This document shows, one piece after another, positions 47,878 through 57,317 of a DNA stretch of 64,000 nt (position 1 is its first letter; every line of letters begins with the position of its first letter). The notes under the pieces are model-generated. The model had not been told where the DNA came from, did not search any database, and worked only from the letters and a program-made list of their open reading frames with translations. The stretch lies in contig NZ_CP133779.1 of the NCBI RefSeq assembly GCF_034347425.1, forward strand, positions 2,480,001 through 2,544,000, written 5' to 3'. The stretch is from Undibacterium sp. CCC3.4. Its GTDB lineage: Bacteria; Pseudomonadota; Gammaproteobacteria; Burkholderiales; Burkholderiaceae_D. Made by a program: the position numbers and the translations under genes.

Positions 47878-48600
47878 TTATGCCGCCGATTTGCGTGCCG
47901 GACGTTTGGCCGCGGCTTGCTTGGCCGAAGCGGCAGCCGTTTTGGTGCCGGCTACTTTGACGCGCGCACCGGTTGGAATCTTGGCAGCGACTTTTTTCAC
48001 TGCCGTGCCAGCGGCAGCGGCAGCAGTTTTGCGCGGTTTGGCAGCGACTTTGGCAGCGGTCGCGGCAGCGACTGCCGTGACCGTTGTTTTACGCGGTTTG
48101 CGTGCTGGTTTTTTCTCGTCGTCGACGGTGGTTTGTATCGCCATCATGTCATGTGTCACTTCGAGCGGGGCTGATTTGCCACCGCCGACGCGACGCGTGG
48201 CACGGCTTGGTTTGTCTTCGGCTTCCGGTTCCGAAGCGGTACGCTTGGAAATACGTTTGTCGACGCCGAGCTTGATCGGCTTGTCGCCCCACAGCTCTTC
48301 GAGTCGGTAGTAAGCACGAATCGCCGGTTGCATGATATGCACGACCATGTCGCCCAAATCGACCAAGACCCATTCGCCGGTGGTTTCGCCTTCGACACTG
48401 ATGACCGTGCCGCCGTTTTCTTTGACTTTGTCACGCACCGAAGCGGCCAGCGCCTTGGTTTGACGGTTTGATGTGCCGGACGCGACCAAGACACGGTCAA
48501 ACAGACTCGTGAGGTGAACTGTGTCGAACAATTGAATTTCTTGTGCTTTGACGTCTTCGAGAGCCTCAACGACCAGCGTTTGTAATTTTTTGATATCCAT
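47878..48600 (-). CDS. rsfS: Ribosomal silencing factor RsfS with a long histone H1-like tail
   Basis: A 240-residue protein, about twice the normal length. Residues 1-113 are a standard RsfS (Iojap/DUF143) domain (KKLQTLVVEALEDVKAQEIQ, LFDRVLVASGTSNRQTKALA, WVLVDLGDMVVHIMQPAIRA) that binds ribosomal protein L14 (uL14) and blocks subunit joining. Residues about 115-240 are a disordered, Ala-Lys-Pro-rich tail (KKPARKPRKTTV, VAAKPRKTAAAAAG, AAKRPARKSAA) like eukaryotic H1 or bacterial H1-like proteins. The tail is continuous in frame, so it is not an assembly join. It lies 5 bases after the nadD stop. Confidence 0.9.
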   Translation of the reverse strand: MDIKKLQTLVVEALEDVKAQEIQLFDTVHLTSLFDRVLVASGTSNRQTKALAASVRDKVKENGGTVISVEGETTGEWVLVDLGDMVVHIMQPAIRAYYRLEELWGDKPIKLGVDKRISKRTASEPEAEDKPSRATRRVGGGKSAPLEVTHDMMAIQTTVDDEKKPARKPRKTTVTAVAAATAAKVAAKPRKTAAAAAGTAVKKVAAKIPTGARVKVAGTKTAAASAKQAAAKRPARKSAA

Positions 48601-48605
48601 TATTT

Positions 48606-49277
48606 TTAATAAATTGAATGTAGTTGTAGGTAGTCTAGCACCTTGTGAGGCACTAGCAATCTGATTGTCGGGTTATGCTGTGTTAATTCTGTCCGCAGTT
48701 GGCTGGCGGACACGTTCATTGCCAAATTCGGTTCCAGACAAACGCCACCTGCAGCCCGGGTGCGCATTGCTTGGGCACTGATTGTTCTTTTTTGCCATTC
48801 TTCGGCGATTTCCGGCGGCAGCGCCTGCAAGCTGTATCCGGGTCGCGCTGCCACGCATAAGTTAGCCAGCGTGAACAACTCGCGCCAGCGCCACCAAGTT
48901 GATAAATTCAATAACTGGTCGGCACCCATGGCCAGATTGAGTGAGGCAGCCGGACCGAATTGCTGGCGTAATTCTTGTAAAGTGTCGATGGTATAGCTGA
49001 CTTCAAGACGCTCGGCGCGCCGAATTTCTTGCTGGTCGATATACACTTCACCGCCGCGCCAGTCGGCAAATGCCAGTTCCAACATGGCCACGCGTTGTGC
49101 TGCGGTCGCCGTTAAGGCCGACTTTTGCCACGGCTGGCCGGCTGGGATCAGGCGTAACTGATCGGGATGTAACAAGTCACACAGGCTTTTCGCCAAGGCG
49201 ACATGGCCCAGATGAACTGGGTCAAAACTGCCGCCCAGCAGCAAAATGCAGGGCGGCTGCTCAGTCCTTACACCCAT
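48606..49277 (-). CDS. nadD: Nicotinate-nucleotide adenylyltransferase
   Basis: A 223-residue NadD, which makes nicotinate adenine dinucleotide in NAD synthesis. The nucleotide-binding motif [18 protein letters not shown] is at the N terminus and the second motif ([11 protein letters not shown], equivalent to SxTxxR) near the C terminus; the middle [19 protein letters not shown] is also typical. The start is set at the ATG at 49277, giving a 10-base overlap with hemF; a GTG at 49286 is the alternative. Confidence 0.92.
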   Translation of the reverse strand: MGVRTEQPPCILLLGGSFDPVHLGHVALAKSLCDLLHPDQLRLIPAGQPWQKSALTATAAQRVAMLELAFADWRGGEVYIDQQEIRRAERLEVSYTIDTLQELRQQFGPAASLNLAMGADQLLNLSTWWRWRELFTLANLCVAARPGYSLQALPPEIAEEWQKRTISAQAMRTRAAGGVCLEPNLAMNVSASQLRTELTQHNPTIRLLVPHKVLDYLQLHSIY

Positions 49278-50176
49278 TCCCGACACACCAGAAAATCGCT
49301 TTGCAGACGCGCTTCCGCACTGCCGGCCGGGGCGCTCCAGTCATAGCGCCATTTCACCACTGGTGGCATGGACATCAGTATCGATTCGGTACGACCACCC
49401 GATTGCAGACCGAAATGGGTGCCACGATCGAAAACCAAGTTGAATTCGACATAGCGGCCGCGCCGATATGCTTGAAAATCACGTTGTTGCTCGCCATAAG
49501 CGAGCGCATCACGGCTTTCCACGATAGGGCAGTAGGCAGCGATGAAGGCATCGCCGACCGCGCGTGTCATGGCAAAACTGTGGGTAAAATCACATTCATT
49601 GAAATCATCGAAGAAAATTCCGCCGACGCCGCGTGCTTCTTTTCTGTGCGGTAAATAAAAATACTGATCGCAGGTTTGCTTGAAGCGCGGATGTAACTCG
49701 GCACCGAAGCTGTGCAATGCATCTTTGCAGCTTTGATGAAAATGTCGCGCATCGTCTTCAAAACCATAATACGGCGTCAGGTCCATCCCGCCGCCGAACC
49801 ACCAGACCGCTGCTTGTCCGGCTGTTGTGGTGATGAAAAAACGCACATTCATGTGTACCGTCGGTACATACGGATTACGCGGATGCAGTACCAGCGAAAC
49901 GCCCATGGCTTCCCACTGACGGCCGGCCAATTCGGGGCGGTTTGCGGCGGCCGAAGGCGGCAGATTTTTTCCCATCACATGGGAAAAATTCACGCCACCG
50001 CGTTCAAACACACGGCCCTCTTCAATCACGCGCGAAATACCGCCGCCACCTTCGCTGCGTTCCCAACTGTCACTCAGAAAGGGATTGCCATCGATGGCCT
50101 CGAGCGCTGCAACGATACGTGCTTGCAGTGCCAGTAAATAGGTTTTGACGGCGCCGCTGTCGGGCATCTCGTTCAT
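49268..50176 (-). CDS. hemF: Oxygen-dependent coproporphyrinogen III oxidase
   Basis: A 302-residue HemF, which converts coproporphyrinogen III to protoporphyrinogen IX with oxygen in haem synthesis. The family patterns [55 protein letters not shown] and [12 protein letters not shown] are clear, and the protein ends [14 protein letters not shown]. It is the first gene of the hemF-nadD-rsfS run. Confidence 0.95.
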   Translation of the reverse strand: MNEMPDSGAVKTYLLALQARIVAALEAIDGNPFLSDSWERSEGGGGISRVIEEGRVFERGGVNFSHVMGKNLPPSAAANRPELAGRQWEAMGVSLVLHPRNPYVPTVHMNVRFFITTTAGQAAVWWFGGGMDLTPYYGFEDDARHFHQSCKDALHSFGAELHPRFKQTCDQYFYLPHRKEARGVGGIFFDDFNECDFTHSFAMTRAVGDAFIAAYCPIVESRDALAYGEQQRDFQAYRRGRYVEFNLVFDRGTHFGLQSGGRTESILMSMPPVVKWRYDWSAPAGSAEARLQSDFLVCREWV

Positions 50177-50212
50177 CTCTGTCCTTGGTTTGCCTTATTT
50201 AAAAAGCAAGAC

Positions 50213-50233
50213 GGGTTGGACAGTGTCCAACCC
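50213..50233 (-). terminator. Hairpin between purD and hemF
   Basis: A perfect nine-base stem GGGTTGGAC-AGT-GTCCAACCC stands 77 bases beyond the purD stop. On the minus strand it is followed by CGTCTTGCTTTTTAAA, so the U run begins late. It is a plausible terminator for yebC-purD. Confidence 0.55.
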
Positions 50234-50280
50234 AGCATGGGCCGCTACGCGCGGGCAGGTAAAACTGCGCTTAGTGTTTT

Positions 50281-50319
50281 CGCTCAGTGCTTGCGCTCAG
50301 TGCTTGCGCTCAGTGCTTG
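50281..50319. repeat. 13-bp tandem repeat, three units, across the purD stop
   Basis: Three perfect units of CGCTCAGTGCTTG (50281-50293, 50294-50306, 50307-50319) overlap the purD stop codon, which lies in the third unit. A degenerate half unit precedes them. Unit loss would leave the stop codon intact. Confidence 0.85.
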
Positions 50320-51584
50320 CGATTAATCGCGCGCCAGCCGATATCATGCCGGTACTGGGCACCATCGAAATGGATTTTTTCCACCACATCATACGCGTGT
50401 TTCTGTGCCAATTTTACCGTATCACCGAGACCAACCACGCATAATACCCGACCGCCGTGCGAAGTCAGGGTTTTTTCATGCAAGCTGGTGCCGGCATGGA
50501 AGGTGACGGTGTCGGCGGTTTCGGCTGGAATGCCGGTGATTTTATCGCCTTGACGCGGGGCGTCCGGATAACCGGCCGCTGCCATCACTATGCCCATGGC
50601 GGTGCGGCGATCCCATTCGAGTTCGACGCTGTCGAGCGTCCCATTAACCGCATGTTCCATCACGCTGAGTAAATCGGTTTTCAGTCGCGCCATGATAGGC
50701 TGGGTTTCCGGATCGCCCATGCGGCAATTGAATTCCAGGGTTTTCGGGTTGCCCTGCTCATCGATCATCAGACCGGCATATAAGAAACCGGTAAACACGA
50801 TGCCGTCGCGCGCCATGCCCTGTACGGTCGGGTCGATGATTTCGCGCATGACTCGTGCATGCAATTGCGGCGTGATGATCGGTGCCGGGGAATACGCACC
50901 CATGCCGCCAGTGTTAGGGCCGGCATCATGATCGAGCAAACGCTTGTGATCTTGGCTGGTAGCCAGTGGCAAAATGTTTTTACCATCGACCATGACGATG
51001 AAACTGGCTTCTTCGCCAAGCAAAAACTCTTCGATGACGACGCGGGCACCGGCATTACCGAGTTTATTATCAGACAACATCATATCGACTGCGGCATGGG
51101 CTTCGGCCAAATCCATCGCCACGACCACGCCTTTACCGGCGGCCAAGCCGTCGGCTTTGATGACAATCGGTGCGCCCTTGGCATCGATGTAGGCATGCGC
51201 CGGTGCTGGATCGGAAAAAGTTTGGTATTCGGCGGTCGGAATCGCATGACGCTGCATGAAAGCTTTGGCAAAATCTTTCGAACTTTCCAATTGCGCCGCT
51301 TCTTTGCTCGGGCCGAAAATTTTCAAGCCGCGGTCGCGGAAAATATTGACGATGCCAGCGGCAAGCGGTACTTCCGGACCAACCACGGTCAGACCGATAT
51401 GTTCTTGCTCGACGAAATCAGCCAGCGCGACCGGATCGGTGATGGCGATGTTTTTGAGCCGAACATCAGCCGCCGTGCCACCGTTACCGGGGGCGACAAA
51501 AATTGTTTGCACACGTTCAGATTGTGCGAGCTTCCATGCCAGAGCATGTTCACGGCCACCAGAGCCGACCACCAGAATTTTCAT
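50310..51584 (-). CDS. purD: Phosphoribosylamine-glycine ligase (GARS)
   Basis: A 424-residue PurD, catalysing the second step of purine synthesis. It begins MKILVVGSGGREHALAWKLA and carries the ATP-grasp region PIVIKADGLAAGKGVVVAMD, GEEASFIVMVDGK, the conserved TGGMGAYSPAP and FNCRMGDPETQ. The length is as usual. It lies 1 base after the yebC stop on the same strand and so is co-transcribed with it. Confidence 0.95.
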   Translation of the reverse strand: MKILVVGSGGREHALAWKLAQSERVQTIFVAPGNGGTAADVRLKNIAITDPVALADFVEQEHIGLTVVGPEVPLAAGIVNIFRDRGLKIFGPSKEAAQLESSKDFAKAFMQRHAIPTAEYQTFSDPAPAHAYIDAKGAPIVIKADGLAAGKGVVVAMDLAEAHAAVDMMLSDNKLGNAGARVVIEEFLLGEEASFIVMVDGKNILPLATSQDHKRLLDHDAGPNTGGMGAYSPAPIITPQLHARVMREIIDPTVQGMARDGIVFTGFLYAGLMIDEQGNPKTLEFNCRMGDPETQPIMARLKTDLLSVMEHAVNGTLDSVELEWDRRTAMGIVMAAAGYPDAPRQGDKITGIPAETADTVTFHAGTSLHEKTLTSHGGRVLCVVGLGDTVKLAQKHAYDVVEKIHFDGAQYRHDIGWRAINRKH

Positions 51585-51585
51585 A

Positions 51586-52311
51586 TTATTCTTCTACGAT
51601 AGCGTTGGTATAGACTTCTTGTACATCATCGAGATTTTCCAGGGCATCCAGCAGTTTTTGCATTTTGATGGCATCTTCGCCGGTAAATACGGTCTCGACA
51701 GCGGGTTTCATGGTCACTTCGGCCAGCTCGGGTTTGAAGCCGGCTGCTTCGAGCGTGGCACGGATGTCGGAGAGATCGAACGGCGCGCACAGCACTTCCA
51801 CGCCACCTTCTTCATCGCTGATCACATCATCGGCACCGGCTTCGAGTGCTGCTTCGAGCAAGGCATCTTCATCGGTGCCGGGGGCGAACAACATTTGTCC
51901 GCAATGTTTGAACATGAAAGCGACCGAGCCTTCGTTGCCCATATTGCCGCCGAATTTATTGAAGGCATGGCGTACTTCGGCCACCGTGCGCACGCGGTTA
52001 TCGGTCATGCAGTCGACGATCAGTGCGGCGCCGCCGATGCCGTAGCCTTCGTAGCGCACCTCTTCATAATTGGCACCTTCAAGGGTGCCGGCACCGCGTT
52101 GTATCGCGCGCGCGACGTTTTCTTTGGGCATATTCGCATCGGCCGCCTTTTCTACCGACAGCCGCAGCCGTGGGTTGGTTGCCACATCGTCGCCGCCCAT
52201 ACGGGCCGCAACCGTGATTTCTTTAATCAGACGGGTCCAGACCTTGCCGCGCTTTGCATCGGTGGCGGCTTTTTTATGCTTGATGTTCGCCCACTTACTG
52301 TGTCCTGCCAT
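51586..52311 (-). CDS. YebC/PmpR-family DNA-binding regulator
   Basis: A 241-residue TACO1/YebC protein, starting [20 protein letters not shown]. Later pieces are [20 protein letters not shown] and [18 protein letters not shown]. The family was first described as transcription regulators, and recent work links it to relief of ribosome stalling at proline-rich sequences. The ATG at 52311 matches the invariant N terminus. It is upstream of purD in one operon. Confidence 0.93.
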   Translation of the reverse strand: MAGHSKWANIKHKKAATDAKRGKVWTRLIKEITVAARMGGDDVATNPRLRLSVEKAADANMPKENVARAIQRGAGTLEGANYEEVRYEGYGIGGAALIVDCMTDNRVRTVAEVRHAFNKFGGNMGNEGSVAFMFKHCGQMLFAPGTDEDALLEAALEAGADDVISDEEGGVEVLCAPFDLSDIRATLEAAGFKPELAEVTMKPAVETVFTGEDAIKMQKLLDALENLDDVQEVYTNAIVEE

Positions 52312-52494
52312 AATCGCTCTTTCCTGAATCGGCCACAGCCGGCCCGCTGGAGCAGACTGGCTTGGTTTGATATTGAAGATGAAGAGCGGCATTTTACCAT
52401 AAGGGCATGCTGTACTTCTTTCAATTCGTTGTCAAAGCCGGCATCGCTTAGCTGTGCGCCCACGACTATCGTTGGAAGGCATTACAATAAGGCC

Positions 52495-53409
52495 ATGCTT
52501 ACTCTTACTTCTTCCTCGTCCGAACGCCGTCATTACTTGGGCGGCTTACTTATTGCCGTGCTTGGGGCGGTGTTGTTTTCTACCAAGGCTATCGTCGCCA
52601 AGCTGATTTACCGCTACCACGTCGATGCCGTGACGCTGATCGGTTTTCGCATGGCCTTTTCTCTGCCGGTATTTGCCGCTGTGGCGGTGTGGCAGATGCG
52701 TGCCGCCGCGCCGCTGAGTGCCGGCGAGCGCTGGCGTCTGCTGGTTTTGGGGTTGATCGGCTACTATTTGTCTTCGTTCTTGGATTTTCTTGGCTTGCAA
52801 TATATCAGTGCCGGGCTGGAGCGACTGATTCTGTTTCTGACCCCCTCATTTGTGATGTTGATGTCGGTGCTGTTGTTTCGCCGTAAAGTGACGGCGCTGG
52901 AGTGGGGTGCCTTGTTGCTCAGTTATCTCGGTATTATTTTAGTATTTCTACATGATTTGAGATTCGGCGGCCAGGATGTCTTGCTCGGCTCGGCGCTGGT
53001 GTTGGGCGCGGCGATTTCTTATGCCGCCTATTTGCTACAGTCTGGGCAGTTGGTCAACAAGCTCGGTTCGCTGCGCCTGGTGGCCTATGCCATGTGCGTT
53101 TCCAGTGCCGCTTGCATAGGACAGTTTTTTTTACTGCGCCCAGCCGCGCTGCTGATCCAACCGGTGCCGGTTTACTACTTGTCAGTGGTCAATGCTATAT
53201 TCTGTACTGTCCTGCCGGTGTTCATGACCATGATCGCGGTCCAACGTATCGGGGCAGCTACCGCTTCCCAAGCCGGTATGATAGGGCCGGTGTCCACCTT
53301 GTTTTTAGGGGCCGTGTTTTTGGCCGAGCCAATTACGGCTTGGCAACTGGCCGGGACTTCGCTGGTGATGGCAGGCATGTATTTATTATCCAAGAAAAAG
53401 TCGGCGTGA
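52495..53409 (+). CDS. EamA/DMT-family transporter
   Basis: A 304-residue inner-membrane protein with ten hydrophobic segments in two EamA repeats (GGLLIAVLGAVLFSTKAIVA, FLTPSFVMLMSVLLFRRKVT, IGPVSTLFLGAVFLAEPITA). The start at 52495 (MLTLTSSSSERRHYLGG) is taken, as the very long frame upstream lies within yebC and purD. It is divergent from yebC and followed by a quinone oxidoreductase gene 50 bases on. The substrate is unknown. Confidence 0.86.
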   Translation: MLTLTSSSSERRHYLGGLLIAVLGAVLFSTKAIVAKLIYRYHVDAVTLIGFRMAFSLPVFAAVAVWQMRAAAPLSAGERWRLLVLGLIGYYLSSFLDFLGLQYISAGLERLILFLTPSFVMLMSVLLFRRKVTALEWGALLLSYLGIILVFLHDLRFGGQDVLLGSALVLGAAISYAAYLLQSGQLVNKLGSLRLVAYAMCVSSAACIGQFFLLRPAALLIQPVPVYYLSVVNAIFCTVLPVFMTMIAVQRIGAATASQAGMIGPVSTLFLGAVFLAEPITAWQLAGTSLVMAGMYLLSKKKSA

Positions 53410-53459
53410 AGCCGTTTCCAGCGCTGCCATCAGGCAGTACACCCTTACCGGAGGCCAGC

Positions 53460-54434
53460 ATGGTCAAAGCAGTCAGAATGGAATGTGTCGGCGGTCCTGA
53501 AGTCATGCAGTACCTTGACGTCGAGTTGGCTGCGCCGGGGCCGGGAGAAATTCTGGTTCGTCACCATGCGGTAGGGCTGAATTACATCGATGTGTATTTT
53601 CGCACCGGTTTGTATCCGCAGCCATTGCCAGCCGGATTAGGCATGGAAGCGGCAGGTGTGGTCGAAGCGGTCGGTGCCGGCGTGACGGTGTTAGCCGTCG
53701 GCGATCGCGTTGCCTATGCCGGCCGGCCTGTCGGTGCCTATGCCGAGGCAAGGGTGATGCCGGCTGACCAAGTGGTACGTTTGCCAGCCGCGATCTCGTT
53801 CGAGACCGGCGCGGCCATGATGTTGCAGGGCTTGACCGTGGAGTACCTGTTCCATCGCACCTTTCCTTTGCAAGGTGGCGTAACCATCCTGTTTCACGCC
53901 GCTGCCGGTGGCGTCGGCTTGATCGCTTGTCAATGGGCACGCGCCTTAGGCGTGACCATGATAGGCACGGTAGGCTCGGAAGAAAAAGCGAAATTGGCGA
54001 AAGAAAACGGCTGCGCCCATGTTATTAACTATAATACGGAAAATTTTGTTCAGCGAGTAGCCGAAATTACCGAAGGTAAAGGGGTTGCGGTCGTTTATGA
54101 TTCTATCGGCAAAGATACCTTCATCGGTTCGCTCGATTGTCTGGCACCGCGCGGGATGATGGTCAGTTTCGGCAATGCCTCCGGCCCCGTACCACCATTC
54201 AGTCTTAATGAACTCGGCAGCCGCGGGTCCTTGTTTATTACCCGGCCCAGTTTAATGAGTTACACGGCCAAACGCGCCGATCTCGAGCAGATGGCGGCAC
54301 GCTTGTTTGCGATGGTGGAGAGTGGCAAAATCAAGATTGCCGTTAACCAGCGCTATGCCTTGCGCGATGTGGCGCAGGCACATGTTGATCTGGAAGCACG
54401 AAAAACAACAGGTTCCACGGTATTAATTCCATAA
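53460..54434 (+). CDS. NADPH:quinone oxidoreductase, zeta-crystallin type
   Basis: A 324-residue medium-chain reductase without structural zinc. It has the GroES-like N-terminal part (GEILVRHHAVGLNYIDVYFR, AGLGMEAAGVVEAVGAGV) and the Rossmann motif HAAAGGVGLIACQWARALG. It reduces quinones with NADPH in the cytoplasm. GGAGG precedes the ATG at 53460. The longer frame upstream overlaps the transporter gene and is a shadow. Confidence 0.92.
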   Translation: MVKAVRMECVGGPEVMQYLDVELAAPGPGEILVRHHAVGLNYIDVYFRTGLYPQPLPAGLGMEAAGVVEAVGAGVTVLAVGDRVAYAGRPVGAYAEARVMPADQVVRLPAAISFETGAAMMLQGLTVEYLFHRTFPLQGGVTILFHAAAGGVGLIACQWARALGVTMIGTVGSEEKAKLAKENGCAHVINYNTENFVQRVAEITEGKGVAVVYDSIGKDTFIGSLDCLAPRGMMVSFGNASGPVPPFSLNELGSRGSLFITRPSLMSYTAKRADLEQMAARLFAMVESGKIKIAVNQRYALRDVAQAHVDLEARKTTGSTVLIP

Positions 54435-54445
54435 GGCAAGAGAAA

Positions 54446-54583
54446 ATGGCTCAGAATGAAGATCCCAAAGCGGCCGATAAGTCTGGCAGTCCGAAATTCG
54501 GACGCTTGCTCATCGTGCTGTTTTTTGCTGTCATGCTGATCGTGGCGATCACCTTGGGAAGCGAAGCGTATTATACGAATTAA
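54446..54583 (+). CDS. 45-residue single-span membrane protein
   Basis: ATG at 54446 opens a short frame: a polar N terminus (MAQNEDPKAADKSGSPKFGR), one hydrophobic span (LLIVLFFAVMLIVAITLG) and a short tail ending SEAYYTN. GGCAAGAG lies upstream. It starts 11 bases after the quinone oxidoreductase stop, so it is probably co-transcribed. The pattern of charged head and single span is that of a genuine small membrane protein, but no family was recognised. Confidence 0.6.
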   Translation: MAQNEDPKAADKSGSPKFGRLLIVLFFAVMLIVAITLGSEAYYTN

Positions 54584-54651
54584 GCCGATAGTAAATTGCA
54601 TGCGATGCGTGGTGCCGGAAAATTGTAATTTAACTATTTTATTATCGAGTC

Positions 54652-56817
54652 ATGGATACGATCCCTTTAATCACTGAATCGGAAAAGAAAAGCGAATTTT
54701 CCAGTTCCAGTCGCCTCTTGCTGCTACAAGGCTTAGTGCCAATCGCAGCGAATTTAGTCTCGTCACAGCTCGAGGCTTTTGCCTCGCGACTCACGCACGC
54801 CTTGTTTCTGGTGTCAGACCAAACGGTACGGCCGGAAGAAGCGGCCCAAAGTTTTCACGCATATCAATTACTGAAACGTAACTCCAGCAGTTTTTATCGT
54901 TTGCTGAGCTTACAAATCACCACCGTGCTGAGTAAGGAAGTGAGCGTCGTCAATACCCGTCGCAAAGCCAATGAAAATCAGTTGGCGCAGGATATTTCTT
55001 TGGTGACCTTCGAGGAAATGGAAACCCGGGTGCTGACCTCGAACCTGAGCAAAGCCTTGGAAATCCAATGTGCCGAGCAATTGGTCGCACTTAATATTCG
55101 CATCGGCCATGTACTGCGCCGCACCCCCATCAGTATTTCGCAAAATCCGTTTCGGCCGGAATTATTTATCCATGCCGTCATGCAGGCGTGGCAAGAGTTT
55201 GAAGCGAGTAAAGATAACTCGCATTGGATACTGCGCTTAATGCAAACGGAAATTTTTTTGCAACTCAACAGCGTCTATCAAGGGCTCAATGAAGCGCTGG
55301 TAGAGCGCGGCATACTGGTCGATATCGATGTCGCCAAACGCAAGAACCAAAAGCGCCCTATGCGCTCACGGCGCGATGATCTCGATGCGCGTGACCCGTA
55401 TTTGGAAAATAAATTACGCAATATTTTTGCGGCACCCAGTGGTGCTCAAGCCAGTCCGCGTTTGCTCAAAAATACCGCCAGCCAGGCCAAGCAGTGGCAG
55501 AATTGGTCGGATGCGCCGGTACCGGCACACGCCGATACGGTCACCATAGACAGGCGTTTTTTTGATTACCTCAGTGGTTTGCAAAAAACTGAAACGCTGG
55601 CCGCCGCACCCTTGGGCGGTCACCATTTGCGTAATCTGTCGCAGCATGCCGAGGTCGGCGAATTGACGGCGATCGATCAGAACACGGTAGAGTTACTGGC
55701 GCGTATTTTCGACTATGTCTTTAACGATGACAGCATTCCCGATGAAATCAAAAGCCTGATCGGACAATTACAAATCCCGACCTTGAAAGTGGCCTTGCTC
55801 GATAAAGACTTCTTCTTCAAAGACAGTCATCCGGCCCGGGTTCTCATCGATACCTTGGCTAAGTCCAGCGTCTTACTCGGCAGTGAAGCCAGCGCCGAAG
55901 ATCCGCTGTTTCAAATCATCGAAGGCATCGTCGAACGCGTGCAGCAAGATTTCGATCAACAAATCGAGTTGTTTTCCGATGCCGTGGCCGATCTCGAAGC
56001 CTTCCTGCAGAACGAAGACCAAGAGTCTGAGCAGGCGATTTCAGAACCGGTTGCGCTCGCGCTCAAGCAGGAAAAAATGCGGCTGGCGCGCGAGTTTGCC
56101 GAAAATGATGTCACCATGCGCGTTGATACCGGCGAAGTGGCCGGTTTTTTGGAAAAATTCCTGCAAGAACAATGGACCGGTATTCTCACGATTGCCCACA
56201 ATGTGAAGCAAGAGAAACCGAATGCGCTGGAAAATGCCTTGCGCACGATGGATGATTTGATTTGGAGTTTGAAGCCGAAAAACAGTTCGGAAGAGCGCAA
56301 GGAGCTCGTCAGCAAACTGCCGGCCATGCTGACCCTGCTCAATGCCTGGCTCAATGCGATCAAATGGGATGACCCGGAACGCGTGCTGTTTTTCTCCAAA
56401 CTGGCTGAGCGCCATGCCGCCATTGCCCGCGCACCTTTGGAATTTTCACCGCGCCGCCAACTTGAAATCGCCGTCAATATCGCCCAGCGTGCCAGCGAAA
56501 AGCGTCTCAATCGGCACGTCAGCGAACAGACGCAAGACGATTTACCCGATGAATGTCTGCAGATGGTCGAAGCGATGGAGCGCGGGGTGTGGCTCGATTT
56601 CAGCCGTGCTGCCGGTGTGCGCACGCGTTACAAGCTGGCTTGGGTGAGTCCGAAGCGCAGTCGGTATATTTTCAGCAATCGCCAAGGCCACGATTCATTT
56701 TCAATTTCCAGCGATGAATTAGTGGCCAAATTACGCAATGGTGACGCCGTGCGCATCTCTTTAGAGTCTTTGGTTGATCGCGCCTTGGTCGAAGCCCTGC
56801 GTGATCCGCCGGCCTGA
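54652..56817 (+). CDS. DUF1631 family protein
   Basis: A 721-residue cytoplasmic protein of the DUF1631 family, common in betaproteobacteria. The N-terminal helical part (SRLLLLQGLVPIAANLVSSQ) and the end (RTRYKLAWVSPKRSRYIFSN) with a PilZ-like RxxxR..F pattern (FDFSNRQG type) fit the family. A long acidic, helix-rich middle separates them. Some relatives have been tied to c-di-GMP or surface functions, but the role is not known. A type A repeat begins 55 bases after the stop. Confidence 0.8.
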   Translation: MDTIPLITESEKKSEFSSSSRLLLLQGLVPIAANLVSSQLEAFASRLTHALFLVSDQTVRPEEAAQSFHAYQLLKRNSSSFYRLLSLQITTVLSKEVSVVNTRRKANENQLAQDISLVTFEEMETRVLTSNLSKALEIQCAEQLVALNIRIGHVLRRTPISISQNPFRPELFIHAVMQAWQEFEASKDNSHWILRLMQTEIFLQLNSVYQGLNEALVERGILVDIDVAKRKNQKRPMRSRRDDLDARDPYLENKLRNIFAAPSGAQASPRLLKNTASQAKQWQNWSDAPVPAHADTVTIDRRFFDYLSGLQKTETLAAAPLGGHHLRNLSQHAEVGELTAIDQNTVELLARIFDYVFNDDSIPDEIKSLIGQLQIPTLKVALLDKDFFFKDSHPARVLIDTLAKSSVLLGSEASAEDPLFQIIEGIVERVQQDFDQQIELFSDAVADLEAFLQNEDQESEQAISEPVALALKQEKMRLAREFAENDVTMRVDTGEVAGFLEKFLQEQWTGILTIAHNVKQEKPNALENALRTMDDLIWSLKPKNSSEERKELVSKLPAMLTLLNAWLNAIKWDDPERVLFFSKLAERHAAIARAPLEFSPRRQLEIAVNIAQRASEKRLNRHVSEQTQDDLPDECLQMVEAMERGVWLDFSRAAGVRTRYKLAWVSPKRSRYIFSNRQGHDSFSISSDELVAKLRNGDAVRISLESLVDRALVEALRDPPA

Positions 56818-56871
56818 GCCGATAAGTTAATGTATGGCGGATTCAACTACGAAGTGCAACTCGATGTTGAT

Positions 56872-57317
56872 CAAAAATCTGACTAGGGTTTGAAACCCCG
56901 GCCAAAAGAGGCTGTCGCAAAAGCCTGATGGACGTTTTTTACACCTGAAACACCGCATACCTCGTCATTCCTGCATGCCACAGCCTCGTCATTCCCGCAT
57001 GCCACAGCCTCGTCATTCCCGCATGCCACAGCCTCGTCATTCCCGCATGCTTTTGGCGGGAACCCAGCGTCGTTTTTCACACTGAAAATGCCACAATTTT
57101 TGGCATTTTCAGTTAAGCACGAACGCCGCTGGGTTCCTGCCAAAAGCGCGCAGGAATGACGTGGCCACCAGTCAGGGTAACGATACCGACTCACTACCCT
57201 TTTGCGACAGCCTCTTTTGGCCGGTGAGCGACGAAGGAGCGACGCGATGGGAGGGGATGCAAACCCCTTCCAGAGGCTTTTCCATCGTCGCTTGCGAGGA
57301 TCCATTAAGTTGTTGGA
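56872..57317. repeat. Type A MITE-like repeat, copy A5 with expanded tandem unit
   Basis: Shoulder TCAAAAATCTGACTAGGGTT, end AGAGGCTGTCGCAAA at 56907, mirrored end TTTGCGACAGCCTCT ending 57215, then the arm also seen in A2 (CGGTGAGCGACGAAGGAGCG to about 57317). Orientation matches A2. Inside it a 24-bp unit is repeated. Confidence 0.8.
56960..57050. repeat. 24-bp tandem repeat inside A5
   Basis: Three full units of CCTCGTCATTCCCGCATGCC plus ACAG (first unit with one T for C change) and a partial fourth. Copy A2 has a single unit at the corresponding place, so the array arose by expansion in A5 and may vary among strains. Confidence 0.85.

Noticed and set aside
51256..52494. 717-residue reading frame upstream of the EamA transporter
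   Set aside because: The first 413 codons are the antisense shadow of purD and yebC. Only the part from 52495 matches a transporter.
53094..53459. N-terminal extension of the quinone oxidoreductase
   Set aside because: It overlaps the EamA transporter in another frame and has no domain. GGAGG before 53460 marks the true start.
56960..57050. CRISPR array
   Set aside because: The 24-bp units are directly adjacent with no spacers, and no cas gene is present. It is a simple tandem repeat within a MITE-like element.
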